Origin: Thermoplasmata archaeon
Lineage (GTDB): Archaea > Thermoplasmatota > Thermoplasmata > Sysuiplasmatales > Sysuiplasmataceae
NCBI GenBank assembly: GCA_021811925.1
Contig: JAKAPY010000091.1
Coordinates: 1 to 6,922, forward strand
Direction: 5' to 3'
Length of the DNA: 6,922 bases
Shown here: positions 1-6,255 of the stretch, piece after piece
How positions within the stretch are numbered: position 1 is the stretch's first letter
How the letters are laid out: each line of letters starts with the position of its first letter
Notes under the pieces: generated by a model
What the model saw: only the letters and a program-made list of their open reading frames with translations
Told to the model about the DNA's origin: nothing
Databases searched by the model: none
Translations under genes and position numbers: made by a program

Positions 1-402
1 TCAAGGGACATGCGCAGGGTCGGGAGGCTTATCGAGGAGATAGACCATGCGGGACTTGCCAGGTATTTTACAACAAATGAAATGCTGCTGCCGACACTTA
101 TGCTCGGCGGCTCGGGGGCAACAATGCCGCCTCCGCTTGCCACCATCGCAGCAGGCATCGTGAAAGCCTATACCGAAGGGAATTTCGGCCGGGCGGCCGA
201 GCTCCAGCGCAAGTTCCACCAGTTCCCCGGGAAATGGGCAGATCTCGGGCTTACTCCGATATTGAAGTATGCAATGGCCCTGCTCGGAATTGAGCTTGGA
301 GAGCCTTATCCTCCCTTCGGTGACATGTCAAAGTCGGATACCGAAGGGATAAGGAAGATGCTCGACAATATCGGCCTGACTGCCTTCGCAGGCAGGATGT
401 AA
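1..402 (+). CDS. DHDPS/N-acetylneuraminate lyase family aldolase, C-terminal part (cut by the window's left edge)
   Basis: The last 133 residues of a (beta/alpha)8 class I aldolase of the dihydrodipicolinate synthase superfamily, whose members usually have about 290-310 residues. The reading frame is open from base 1, so the ATG at 10 is internal. The visible part starts at S-R-D-M, which in this family follows shortly after the Schiff-base lysine (typically in a K-D-S/K-E-A context); that lysine should lie just outside the window. Recognisable are the glycine-rich loop LMLGGSGATMPPP, corresponding to the family's Ga-G strand, and the helix with EGNFGRAAELQRKF, matching the usual G-(D/N)-x3-A-x-EL-Q pattern. 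Members act as DHDPS, 2-keto-3-deoxygluconate aldolase, N-acetylneuraminate lyase or hydratase-aldolases of aromatic degradation; the fragment does not discriminate. It lies 62 nt upstream of a second, unrelated aldolase on the same strand, so co-transcription is likely. Family is confident, substrate unknown. Confidence 0.85.
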   Translation, partial: SRDMRRVGRLIEEIDHAGLARYFTTNEMLLPTLMLGGSGATMPPPLATIAAGIVKAYTEGNFGRAAELQRKFHQFPGKWADLGLTPILKYAMALLGIELGEPYPPFGDMSKSDTEGIRKMLDNIGLTAFAGRM

Positions 403-452
403 ACCTCGCCGTTGTGGGGAGTTCGACATATGGCAGAAGTGTTTATCTCATC

Positions 453-459
453 GGAGTGA
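453..459 (+). promoter_or_regulatory. Shine-Dalgarno-like site for the HpcH/HpaI aldolase
   Basis: GGAGTGA lies 5 nt before the ATG at 465 and matches the purine-rich core complementary to the 16S rRNA 3' end (GGAGGTGA, one base missing). It supports 465 rather than the upstream GTG at 414 as the start. Confidence 0.5.
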
Positions 460-464
460 CGCGC

Positions 465-1250
465 ATGGGCAGGAACAGGATGAAGGAGATACTGAAGGCG
501 GGTGGCGTCCCTTTCGGCGTTGCTGTCCAGACCTTCAATCATACCGTAATTGAACTTGCTGGTAGTTCAGGTATGGATTTTGTATGGCTCGACTTTGAGC
601 ACAACGGATTCAGCCCGTACGACATATATTCTCTTGAGGACCTTGCAAGGACCTGCGACGCAGCTGGCATTTCACCGCTCGTAAGGATACCCCTGAGTGA
701 TGACAAGCTCATAGGAAAAGTGCTTGATTGCGGCATGCTCAACATACTCTTCACAGATGTAAGGGACAGGTCAGATGCTGAAAGGGCGGTCAAGACCACC
801 AAATTCTTTCCCTTTGACGGCAAAACACTCAGGAGCGGAGGCACAGGCAGATCTTTCGGCTGGAACCATCCCACGCTTGAAATGGGCAGGCGGTCCGATG
901 ACGAAACAATGATAGGAGTAATGGTTGAAAGCGCCGAAACGGTTGCCAACCTCGAGAGCATCCTTTCCGTTCCAGGTATAGAGTTTATGGTCGTAGGTGC
1001 CCTGGATCTGTCCATATCCCTTGGTGTCCATTTCCAGCGCACAAGCGATGAAGTGAAGAGGCAGTCTGAACTTGCCTTCGAGACGGCAAAGAGAATGGGA
1101 GCTGCCGTTGCGTATCTTGCAACAGACACCGAATCTGCGAGGAAGGCGGTTTCGGCCGGTTACAGGATTGTGAGGCTCGGCGTAGATACGGCAATACTCG
1201 CCAGGGAATTCAAGAAGGCAGTTTCAGGAGTGCGCCAGCCCGGCAACTGA
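465..1250 (+). CDS. HpcH/HpaI-family aldolase (2,4-dihydroxyhept-2-enedioate / 2-keto-3-deoxy-sugar-acid aldolase-like)
   Basis: A 261-residue class II (metal-dependent) aldolase-fold protein, full length for a family that usually has 250-270 residues. Members cleave 4-hydroxy-2-oxo acids to pyruvate plus an aldehyde. The ATG at 465 is chosen because MGRNRMKEIL aligns with the typical N-terminus and GGAGTGA lies 5 nt upstream. Conserved landmarks: D43-F-E45-H46 (the DxEHg signature with the catalytic His), R74 in VRIP (pyruvate carboxylate binding), E155 in VMVESAE and D181 in GALDLS (expected metal ligands). Differences from characterised HpaI are a Met (M153) where Gln usually precedes the metal-binding Glu, GALD instead of GPxD, and LRSGG where RG-x-G is usual. 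These could shift specificity. It probably shares a transcript with the upstream DHDPS-type gene. A TATA-like GTTTATCT at 441-448 is too poorly placed to claim a separate promoter. Convergent with the large-subunit gene, 47 nt away. Family sure, reaction inferred. Confidence 0.9.
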   Translation: MGRNRMKEILKAGGVPFGVAVQTFNHTVIELAGSSGMDFVWLDFEHNGFSPYDIYSLEDLARTCDAAGISPLVRIPLSDDKLIGKVLDCGMLNILFTDVRDRSDAERAVKTTKFFPFDGKTLRSGGTGRSFGWNHPTLEMGRRSDDETMIGVMVESAETVANLESILSVPGIEFMVVGALDLSISLGVHFQRTSDEVKRQSELAFETAKRMGAAVAYLATDTESARKAVSAGYRIVRLGVDTAILAREFKKAVSGVRQPGN

Positions 1251-1297
1251 GAAAGCCATGCAGTTGGCATCTGCTTCAATTCACGGACAATGCACTT

Positions 1298-3772
1298 TCA
1301 ACCCTGCGCCTGCGCCGACTTCCTTCCCAGGATTTCGTGAAGGTCGCTTGGTGAGATGTGGACCTTGCTCAGTCTTATCCCAAGTGGCCCGAGGGCATCC
1401 TCAATGGCAGAAATCGTTGCGACCGCAGGCGTCCCTGCCCCTTCAGCCATTCCCTTTACACCTAGTGGGGTGAACAGCGACGGTGTCTCCATGTGGCCGA
1501 GATTGTAACCGGGTAGATCGGCGGCAAGAGGGACTACGTAGTCCTTGAAAGTCGATGTTAGCAGCTGGCCGTTGTCGTCGTAGACCATTTGCATGAACAG
1601 TGCGAATCCGACCTGGTCCGCAATTGCCCCGTGCTCCAGCGAGGCGACCACTCCCGGGTTTATCTGCCTGCCGCAGTCCCCGGTCTTGCTTATGTTGAGC
1701 AATTTGATTTCATGTGTTTCGGGGTCAACCTCAACCGCAACGAACGTTGCCTCGGCCGCATATGACATCGAAAGATTAGAATAACCCTTTTCGTCAGGAA
1801 TCGCCCTTCCACCCGCCACGTCGTACTTTGCCTTGTAGACATATCTTGCCTCCAGGCCTGGTTCCACACCGGGCGGCAGCCTTTCAAGGTCGACGTATGC
1901 AAGGCGCGCTATCTCCTTCACCGTAACGCTGTTGCCCGATGTGCGATCCACAACTGTGCCGCCGATCAGGTCGACGTCGTTCGAGTTGAGCACATATGCC
2001 CCGACCCTAAGCACCTTCTCCCTGACAAGCTTTGAAGCTCCCAGGAGCGCACCCGTCCCGAGCACTGCCCATCTGCAGCTGGCCGTTATTGAGAACGGCG
2101 TTGCAGCATCACGCCAGGAATCATAGCCGCTTGTCACCACTATATCGTCATAGGGCATCCCAAGTGTGTCGGCCACTATCTGTGCGTTTGTCACTTCATG
2201 CCCCTGGCCCTGCGGTATATCACCGGCGGTGACGAGCACCTTGCCGAACTGGTCTATCTTCACGGAGGCAGCCTCCTGATTGCCGGTACCCCTGGACACA
2301 AGCTCAAGGGGCAGCACGTTGAGTTCCTTCGCCTCTGTTGAAGGATTCGATTCCATGCCAAGAGCAACCCCTATTCCAATATACCTGCCCTGTTTCCTGA
2401 GTTCGGCCTGCTTCCTCCTGAAGCCAGAATAGTCAAACAGATCCATTGTTCGCTTCAGCAGCTCCGGGTAGTCACCGCCGTCGTAAACGGCACCGTTTGG
2501 TGCGATATACGGCATCTCCTCCGGCCGGACAAGGTTCTTACGCCTTATCTCCACCGGATCGATGCCAAGCTCATGAGAAGCAGCGTCGATCAGTCTTTCA
2601 AGCATGAAAACGTGATGGAGTTTTGCATAACCCCTGTTGGAACCGCACGGCACCTTGTTCGTCAGGACCTCCCTAATGTCAAGCTGAAAGCACCTGAACC
2701 TGTACTGCTCGGCAGGGTTGCGGAGCTGGTTGGCTATACCCCGGAGGCTGCCGTATGCTCCCTGGTCGTGTATGCATCTGGCCCTGAATCCGTGTATAGT
2801 GCCATCAAGGTCCACTGCAAGCTCAGCATCCCACCATATCTCTTCCGCATGCTGAGACGCGGTCAGCATTTCAGACTGGGCGGACACGTACTTCACCGGT
2901 TTCTTCATCTGTGTTGCTATCCAGGCGATGAGGAGGGTCCATTCGCCGTGATTTTTCACTCCGAACGAACCGCCTACATCGGGGATGTACATGTGGATTG
3001 ATGTGAAAGGAATTCCAAGATTGTTGGCAAGCATCTGTCTTGTAGCCTCGGAAGACTTGAGGCTGCCGATCACATACAGGCTGTTCTGCCTCCGGTTGTA
3101 GTCTGCCTGTATTGCGGTGGGCTCCAGCGGGGCGGAAGTGAATCTTGGCACGTGCAGCCTGTTCAATTTGATTATTTTCTGCGCCTTTGCGAATTCGCCG
3201 TCAACATCGCCGTAAGTGTACACTTTCTCAAATGCAACATTACTGTCAGTCCCTTCATGGACAAGCGAAGTGTCCTTCCCCTCGACCGACCTGTACGGAT
3301 CCAGGCTCGGTTCCAGCGGTTCGAATTTTGCTTCGAGGGCACTTGCACCGTCCTCCGCAGTGTACTGCGAGTCTGCAACCACCGCAGCCACCGGTTCTCC
3401 GAAGTACCTAACTTTCCCTATTGCAAGGGGATACTGATCCTGCGCCTGCCCCGCCATCCCCATCCTGCCTTGCTTCAGGCCACCCTCCATCATGTCCATG
3501 CCGGTGAAGACTGCAACCACTCCCGGTATTGCCAGAGCCTTCGACTTGTCTATTTCCACAATCCTGGCGTGCGCATACGGACTCCTGTATATTGCGATGC
3601 GGAGCGCGTTAGGAAAGCCGATATCAGCCGTAAACTCCCCTTTGCCCTGTACAAACCTATAACCCTCACGTCTAGGAAGATCTTTTCCGACGAGTTTATC
3701 GGAAGGATGTGTCGTGGCTGAGGAATCCTTCAAGTGCTGATGCCTTGTGATGGTCTCCACTCTGAGCCCCAA
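1298..3772 (-). CDS. Xanthine dehydrogenase/CO dehydrogenase-like molybdenum hydroxylase, large (molybdopterin-binding) subunit
   Basis: About 824 residues, normal for a CoxL/XdhB-type catalytic subunit that hydroxylates a substrate with water using molybdenum cofactor, passing electrons to [2Fe-2S] and FAD subunits. Residues about 26-150 form the a/b hammerhead domain (KLVGKDLPRREGYRF, YRSPYAHARI, FGEPVAAVVA). Two Moco-binding domains follow: VGGSFGVKN at 266-274, DQGAY at 336-340, GSNRGYAKLHH at 377-387, QGQGH at 521-525. KGMAEGAGTPA at 773-783 carries the expected catalytic Glu, E777 (the family's KG-x-GE-a-G, here with Ala before Glu). The loop that reads AYRCSFR in form I CO dehydrogenase has no Cys, so this is not a classical CO oxidiser. 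The substrate may be an aldehyde, purine or aromatic heterocycle. The longest start is TTG 3772; GTG 3760, 6 nt after GGGG, is an equally good alternative. Conservation begins only near residue 26. Small and putative FAD subunits lie 2.5-3 kb away, in separate units. Confidence 0.92.
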   Translation of the reverse strand: MGLRVETITRHQHLKDSSATTHPSDKLVGKDLPRREGYRFVQGKGEFTADIGFPNALRIAIYRSPYAHARIVEIDKSKALAIPGVVAVFTGMDMMEGGLKQGRMGMAGQAQDQYPLAIGKVRYFGEPVAAVVADSQYTAEDGASALEAKFEPLEPSLDPYRSVEGKDTSLVHEGTDSNVAFEKVYTYGDVDGEFAKAQKIIKLNRLHVPRFTSAPLEPTAIQADYNRRQNSLYVIGSLKSSEATRQMLANNLGIPFTSIHMYIPDVGGSFGVKNHGEWTLLIAWIATQMKKPVKYVSAQSEMLTASQHAEEIWWDAELAVDLDGTIHGFRARCIHDQGAYGSLRGIANQLRNPAEQYRFRCFQLDIREVLTNKVPCGSNRGYAKLHHVFMLERLIDAASHELGIDPVEIRRKNLVRPEEMPYIAPNGAVYDGGDYPELLKRTMDLFDYSGFRRKQAELRKQGRYIGIGVALGMESNPSTEAKELNVLPLELVSRGTGNQEAASVKIDQFGKVLVTAGDIPQGQGHEVTNAQIVADTLGMPYDDIVVTSGYDSWRDAATPFSITASCRWAVLGTGALLGASKLVREKVLRVGAYVLNSNDVDLIGGTVVDRTSGNSVTVKEIARLAYVDLERLPPGVEPGLEARYVYKAKYDVAGGRAIPDEKGYSNLSMSYAAEATFVAVEVDPETHEIKLLNISKTGDCGRQINPGVVASLEHGAIADQVGFALFMQMVYDDNGQLLTSTFKDYVVPLAADLPGYNLGHMETPSLFTPLGVKGMAEGAGTPAVATISAIEDALGPLGIRLSKVHISPSDLHEILGRKSAQAQG

Positions 3773-3790
3773 CCCTCATGTACTGAATCC

Positions 3791-3800
3791 GTTTTTAAAC
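3791..3800 (-). promoter_or_regulatory. Probable TATA box for the Mo-hydroxylase large subunit
   Basis: Read on the minus strand this is GTTTAAAAAC, close to archaeal TATA elements (TTTAWA). Its centre is about 24 nt from the TTG at 3772 and 36 nt from the GTG at 3760. With the usual 24-28 nt TATA-to-start spacing, transcription would begin around 3767-3772. That gives either a leaderless TTG start or a leader of about ten bases before GTG. The block is near-palindromic, so direction is assigned from the position of the gene. Confidence 0.5.
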
Positions 3801-3901
3801 TTGCCCTGCCGGTGATATTCAATTGCCTCCTGTCTGTTTTACGAGAATACTCTGCGTGAACAACGCTTCTTCGGCGAAATTGTATCTTCCGCACCAAGAA
3901 G

Positions 3902-3914
3902 AAAGGATATAATC
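3902..3914 (+). promoter_or_regulatory. Archaeal TATA box/BRE for a leaderless amidohydrolase transcript
   Basis: AAAGGATATAATC contains a TATA-like octamer (GATATAAT, 3906-3913) with a purine stretch just upstream, as expected for a BRE. The octamer's centre is 26-27 nt before the ATG at 3936, the distance at which archaeal transcription starts. No Shine-Dalgarno precedes that ATG, so the mRNA is predicted to begin at or within a base or two of the start codon. The same AAAGGATAT core occurs upstream of the cupin gene. Confidence 0.6.
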
Positions 3915-3935
3915 TGCTTGCCGGATACTGACCGG

Positions 3936-4964
3936 ATGATCCAGGGAAATGTTGTAGTCGACTTCCAGACTCATGTCTTTCCAAAAAAGGCTGTTGATCT
4001 TGCACGAAAGGAAAGTGGTCAGATCAAGGTCCAGACCGATTCCAGCGGGGGACTCCTTCTGTATGATGAAGCAACAAAGGAACGTTTCAACGCACTGCCT
4101 GACAACCTCTTCGAAGAGTCGGAGTCAAGGGTGAAGAAGATGGTCAAGGCGGGGATCGATATGGAAGTACTGTCCTTTCCCTCCCCGGGGCCGGATATAT
4201 TCGGCGAACGGCTTGCTCTGCCTGTTTCACGAGCGATAAATGATGAAATTTCCGGCATGATTGAAAAGTATCCTGACCACTTCACCGGACTGGCTTCCCT
4301 GCCATTCTCAAAGCCTGCGGAAGCGGCGGACGAATTGAAGAGGGCCGTTAACGATCTCGGACTGAAGGGAATAATGACTTACGCAAACATAAACGGCAAA
4401 TTCCTTGATGCCCCAGAGTTTGAACCGATACTGAAAGCGGCAGACTCGCTCGGCGTCCCCCTGTATGTCCACCCTACAGTCCCGGTTTCCGCCAAGTCCG
4501 TAGGTGCCCAGTACAACCTCAACCTTGTTTTCGGCTGGCCGTTCGACGTGACTCTGACTGTTTCAAGGCTTGCCCTTAGCGGGAAGCTGAAAAAGCTGCC
4601 CAACCTGAAGATAATAGTGCCTCACGGCGGCGCGATGTTCCCCTTTTTCAACATGCGCCTGAAAGTGCTCTTCTCAAGCTACGCAAGGGATCTTGCAGGA
4701 TTGAGCTCGTTTGAAGATCCGCTTTCCATCTTCCAGAATGTTTATGCAGATACAGCCATCTACTATACCCCGGCTGTCGAATGTGCCATCTCTTTCTTTA
4801 CTCCGGAGAGGTGTGTCTTCGCGTCCGATTATCCTTATGGAGACAGCGGTGGAATGGATTTCATAGAACGTTCAATCAAATGCATTCAGGAATTGAAAAT
4901 ACATGAAGAGGACAGGGCAAGGATATTCGGGCTCAATGCATTGAAAGTGCTGAAAGTGAAGTGA
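3936..4964 (+). CDS. Amidohydrolase-2 family protein (ACMSD-like metal-dependent hydrolase/decarboxylase)
   Basis: A 342-residue TIM-barrel protein of the family that includes alpha-amino-beta-carboxymuconate-epsilon-semialdehyde decarboxylase (ACMSD), 4-oxalomesaconate hydratase and other aromatic-acid decarboxylases. Metal-site landmarks fall at ACMSD-like positions: D9-F-Q11-T-H13, H179 in YVHP, H230 in PHGG, D298 in FASDYP. The first His of the usual H-x-H pair is Gln (Q11), a departure from canonical members. The C-terminal IFGLNALKVL is the usual FGxNA-x3-L ending. ATG 3936 is chosen over TTG 3918: the latter lies inside the expected promoter spacing, whereas 3936 sits 26-27 nt after a TATA-like box, fitting a leaderless mRNA. 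It is divergent from the Mo-hydroxylase large subunit, consistent with shared control of an oxidation and a later decarboxylation or hydrolysis. Family is confident; which reaction is unknown. Confidence 0.88.
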   Translation: MIQGNVVVDFQTHVFPKKAVDLARKESGQIKVQTDSSGGLLLYDEATKERFNALPDNLFEESESRVKKMVKAGIDMEVLSFPSPGPDIFGERLALPVSRAINDEISGMIEKYPDHFTGLASLPFSKPAEAADELKRAVNDLGLKGIMTYANINGKFLDAPEFEPILKAADSLGVPLYVHPTVPVSAKSVGAQYNLNLVFGWPFDVTLTVSRLALSGKLKKLPNLKIIVPHGGAMFPFFNMRLKVLFSSYARDLAGLSSFEDPLSIFQNVYADTAIYYTPAVECAISFFTPERCVFASDYPYGDSGGMDFIERSIKCIQELKIHEEDRARIFGLNALKVLKVK

Positions 4965-5056
4965 TTGACTTCGGAATGTAGACGGACTGCCTCAGCCTGA
5001 TTCCTGCGGAGGTTCAGACGCAGTCAGCTCAATATCGCACCGGATCCACTTTTAAC
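4965..5056. other. Convergent intergenic spacer with weak hairpin potential
   Basis: This separates the ends of the amidohydrolase (plus) and DUF2848 (minus) genes. An imperfect inverted repeat, GACTGC (4985-4990) with GCAGTC (5020-5025), plus inner CTC/GAG pairs, could fold. On the plus strand TTTT (5050-5053) lies 25 nt downstream. It may serve as a terminator, but the stem is interrupted and the T-run short. No ORF or other signal is seen. Confidence 0.25.
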
Positions 5057-5731
5057 TCATTCAGGTGCGAGGACAATATCGTATTCGTGGGAAATGGCCC
5101 GGTTCAGAACAGGATCCCGCATCTCCATTCTGAATCTTCCGGCAAATTTCAGCTGGCCGCCGCGTACCGGCATTGTTCCGCAGTAAAGCACGAGGCCACC
5201 ACGCTTCCCGCCTACTCTTGCCAGTATGTCTTCCGGCTTCATCAGATCTCCCAGCGTTCCCTCCTGGTATATGCTCTCTCTGCCCCGGTCGGTGACAGTC
5301 GATTTCAGCTCAATCCTGTCCCAGTGATCGCTCACCTCTTCGTATGGCCAGACTTCGGCCGCGAGAATCTTCGGGCATGCTTCTTTGGATTTCAGTATGT
5401 CCTTCTTTTCCATCTCTCTGTCAGTGTGATCGCTGCCAACTGTCACGTATGCCCTGTTGCCATCGTATAGGACAACACACTCGACCTCACCCGATGTCAT
5501 CTTTCCATCAACTGTTATGCTGTATTCCGAAGTGATGAGACTGTCAGGGACGGTATAGGCTGCGGGTATGGATGCAGGAGGCTTCACTCCCATCCTTGCT
5601 AGCTCCCTCACATGTTCCTCGACTGATACCTGATCCCTTCCAGTGAAACCTGCGCAAATCACATGTTTCATTGCGAACTTCAGTTCACCGCTGCCTTTCC
5701 TTGACCTGATAACAAACTGGACTGTCTTCAT
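5057..5731 (-). CDS. DUF2848 family protein, with fumarylacetoacetase-like motifs
   Basis: A 224-residue protein I recognise as DUF2848 from its conserved blocks: AGFTGRD (27-33), TSGEVE (79-84), VGSDHTDRE (98-106), SKEACPK (115-121), HWD (136-138), CGT (184-186) and MRDPVLNR (204-211). The family has no established function that I know of. The order of motifs resembles the FAH C-terminal fold: an E-x-E pair (E82, E84) where FAH has its H-x-E-x-E metal ligands, an acidic turn (D101) followed by DR like FAH's NDvSxRd, then a late GT like FAH's TGTP. I therefore infer a divalent-metal hydrolase, decarboxylase or tautomerase acting on an oxo-acid; this fold assignment is inference. The ATG follows the cupin stop by 24 nt, and CGGCAGGTTG lies just upstream, so the two genes form an operon. 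No signal peptide or membrane segment; cytoplasmic. Confidence 0.85.
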   Translation of the reverse strand: MKTVQFVIRSRKGSGELKFAMKHVICAGFTGRDQVSVEEHVRELARMGVKPPASIPAAYTVPDSLITSEYSITVDGKMTSGEVECVVLYDGNRAYVTVGSDHTDREMEKKDILKSKEACPKILAAEVWPYEEVSDHWDRIELKSTVTDRGRESIYQEGTLGDLMKPEDILARVGGKRGGLVLYCGTMPVRGGQLKFAGRFRMEMRDPVLNRAISHEYDIVLAPE

Positions 5732-5755
5732 GGCTGCAACCTGCCGAACGATTCT

Positions 5756-6106
5756 TCAATCCCTGGAGTAGTACCTGACTTCAAATGTTTTGCACCCGCC
5801 GGGTGCTTTGTAGGGTCCGTGCACCATTCCCGGGGGACGGCACGCGTATGAACCGGCCGCGAATTCCACGTTTCCAAGCCTTGTATCCACAAGGCTTCCC
5901 TCCAGTATGTAGACTTCCTCCCAGAAATCATGCGTTAGGACAGAATTTGTCTCGCATCCGGGCTCGAGCATGTACAGGCGGGAATGCGCGCCCGTGTCAG
6001 GATCCCAGCTCAATATCTTCTCCCATGCCTTTCCAGCGCTAATGCCAGCGGTCACCTGTTTCCATTCGAGCTTGCCCAGAAGATGAAATTCGGATTCCTG
6101 CTTCAT
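5756..6106 (-). CDS. Small cupin-domain protein (ChrR/Cupin_7-like)
   Basis: A single-domain cupin of 116 residues. Motif 1 is H59-x3-E63-x6-G70 (THDFWEEVYILEG), and motif 2 is G85-x5-P91-x-G93-x2-H96 (AGSYACRPPGMVHGP), followed by GCKTFEVRYY. The GSY-x3-PPG-x2-H block and the closing Gly-Cys resemble ChrR/Cupin_7-type cupins. The first His of the canonical H-x-H is Leu (L57), and the Asn that usually ends motif 2 is Lys (K100), so only H59, E63 and H96 remain as likely metal ligands. Roles in this family range from metal-dependent dioxygenases and isomerases to small-molecule sensing, and cannot be chosen here. ATG 6106 has a TATA-like box about 35 nt upstream, predicting a leader of roughly 8-10 nt. 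It is the first gene of a two-gene operon with DUF2848 (24-nt gap), so a joint role on one intermediate is likely. Confidence 0.85.
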   Translation of the reverse strand: MKQESEFHLLGKLEWKQVTAGISAGKAWEKILSWDPDTGAHSRLYMLEPGCETNSVLTHDFWEEVYILEGSLVDTRLGNVEFAAGSYACRPPGMVHGPYKAPGGCKTFEVRYYSRD

Positions 6107-6136
6107 TTTCCTGCCCGTGCCACATTCCAGATTGGA

Positions 6137-6148
6137 CTTAATATCCTT
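6137..6148 (-). promoter_or_regulatory. Probable TATA box for the cupin-DUF2848 operon
   Basis: On the minus strand this reads AAAGGATATTAA, with a TATA-like core (GATATTAA, 6144-6137). A start 26 nt downstream would fall near 6114, leaving a short leader before the ATG at 6106. It shares AAAGGATAT with the box in front of the amidohydrolase. Confidence 0.5.
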
Positions 6149-6229
6149 TGGTTGCTGTCTTGTTTGAAGTTCTTTCCCGATCGAACCAGTTTACCGCATC
6201 CGTCATCCGGACCCGCCTAGTCACGGACA

Positions 6230-6242
6230 GAAAGTGTTAATT
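6230..6242 (+). promoter_or_regulatory. Candidate BRE/TATA element for the [2Fe-2S] subunit gene
   Basis: GAAAGTGTTAATT has a BRE-like GAAA followed by a weak TATA-like TGTTAATT (6235-6242). A start about 26 nt downstream would lie near 6264-6267, inside the inverted repeats described next. The match is loose, and the true promoter could lie further upstream between 6150 and 6230. Confidence 0.3.
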
Positions 6243-6255
6243 GGTGTGATGCAAT

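Noticed and set aside
539..1129. 196-codon open frame on the minus strand
   Set aside because: It is antisense to the HpcH/HpaI aldolase, whose motifs are unmistakable. The antisense translation is Ser/Leu-rich with no family pattern.
1251..1297. Terminator between the convergent aldolase and large-subunit genes
   Set aside because: Only a 4-bp GCAG/CTGC stem and no T-run on either strand.
2573..3001. 142-codon open frame on the plus strand
   Set aside because: Antisense to the Moco-binding domain of the large subunit, with no family resemblance.
3152..3721. 189-codon open frame on the plus strand
   Set aside because: It lies opposite the large subunit's hammerhead domain and is a shadow of its codon composition; no recognisable domain.
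1298..3772. Naming the large subunit CO dehydrogenase (coxL)
   Set aside because: The form I active-site Cys loop (AYRCSFR) is absent, so only the broader molybdenum hydroxylase family is supported.
3866..3901. CTTCTT (3866-3871) and AAGAAG (3896-3901) as an operator upstream of the amidohydrolase
   Set aside because: The arms are short, low-complexity and 24 nt apart; expected by chance in a purine/pyrimidine-rich spacer.
3730..4005. 91-codon minus-strand frame spanning the divergent intergenic region
   Set aside because: It overlaps the starts of both flanking genes and both predicted TATA elements, and its composition is not protein-like.
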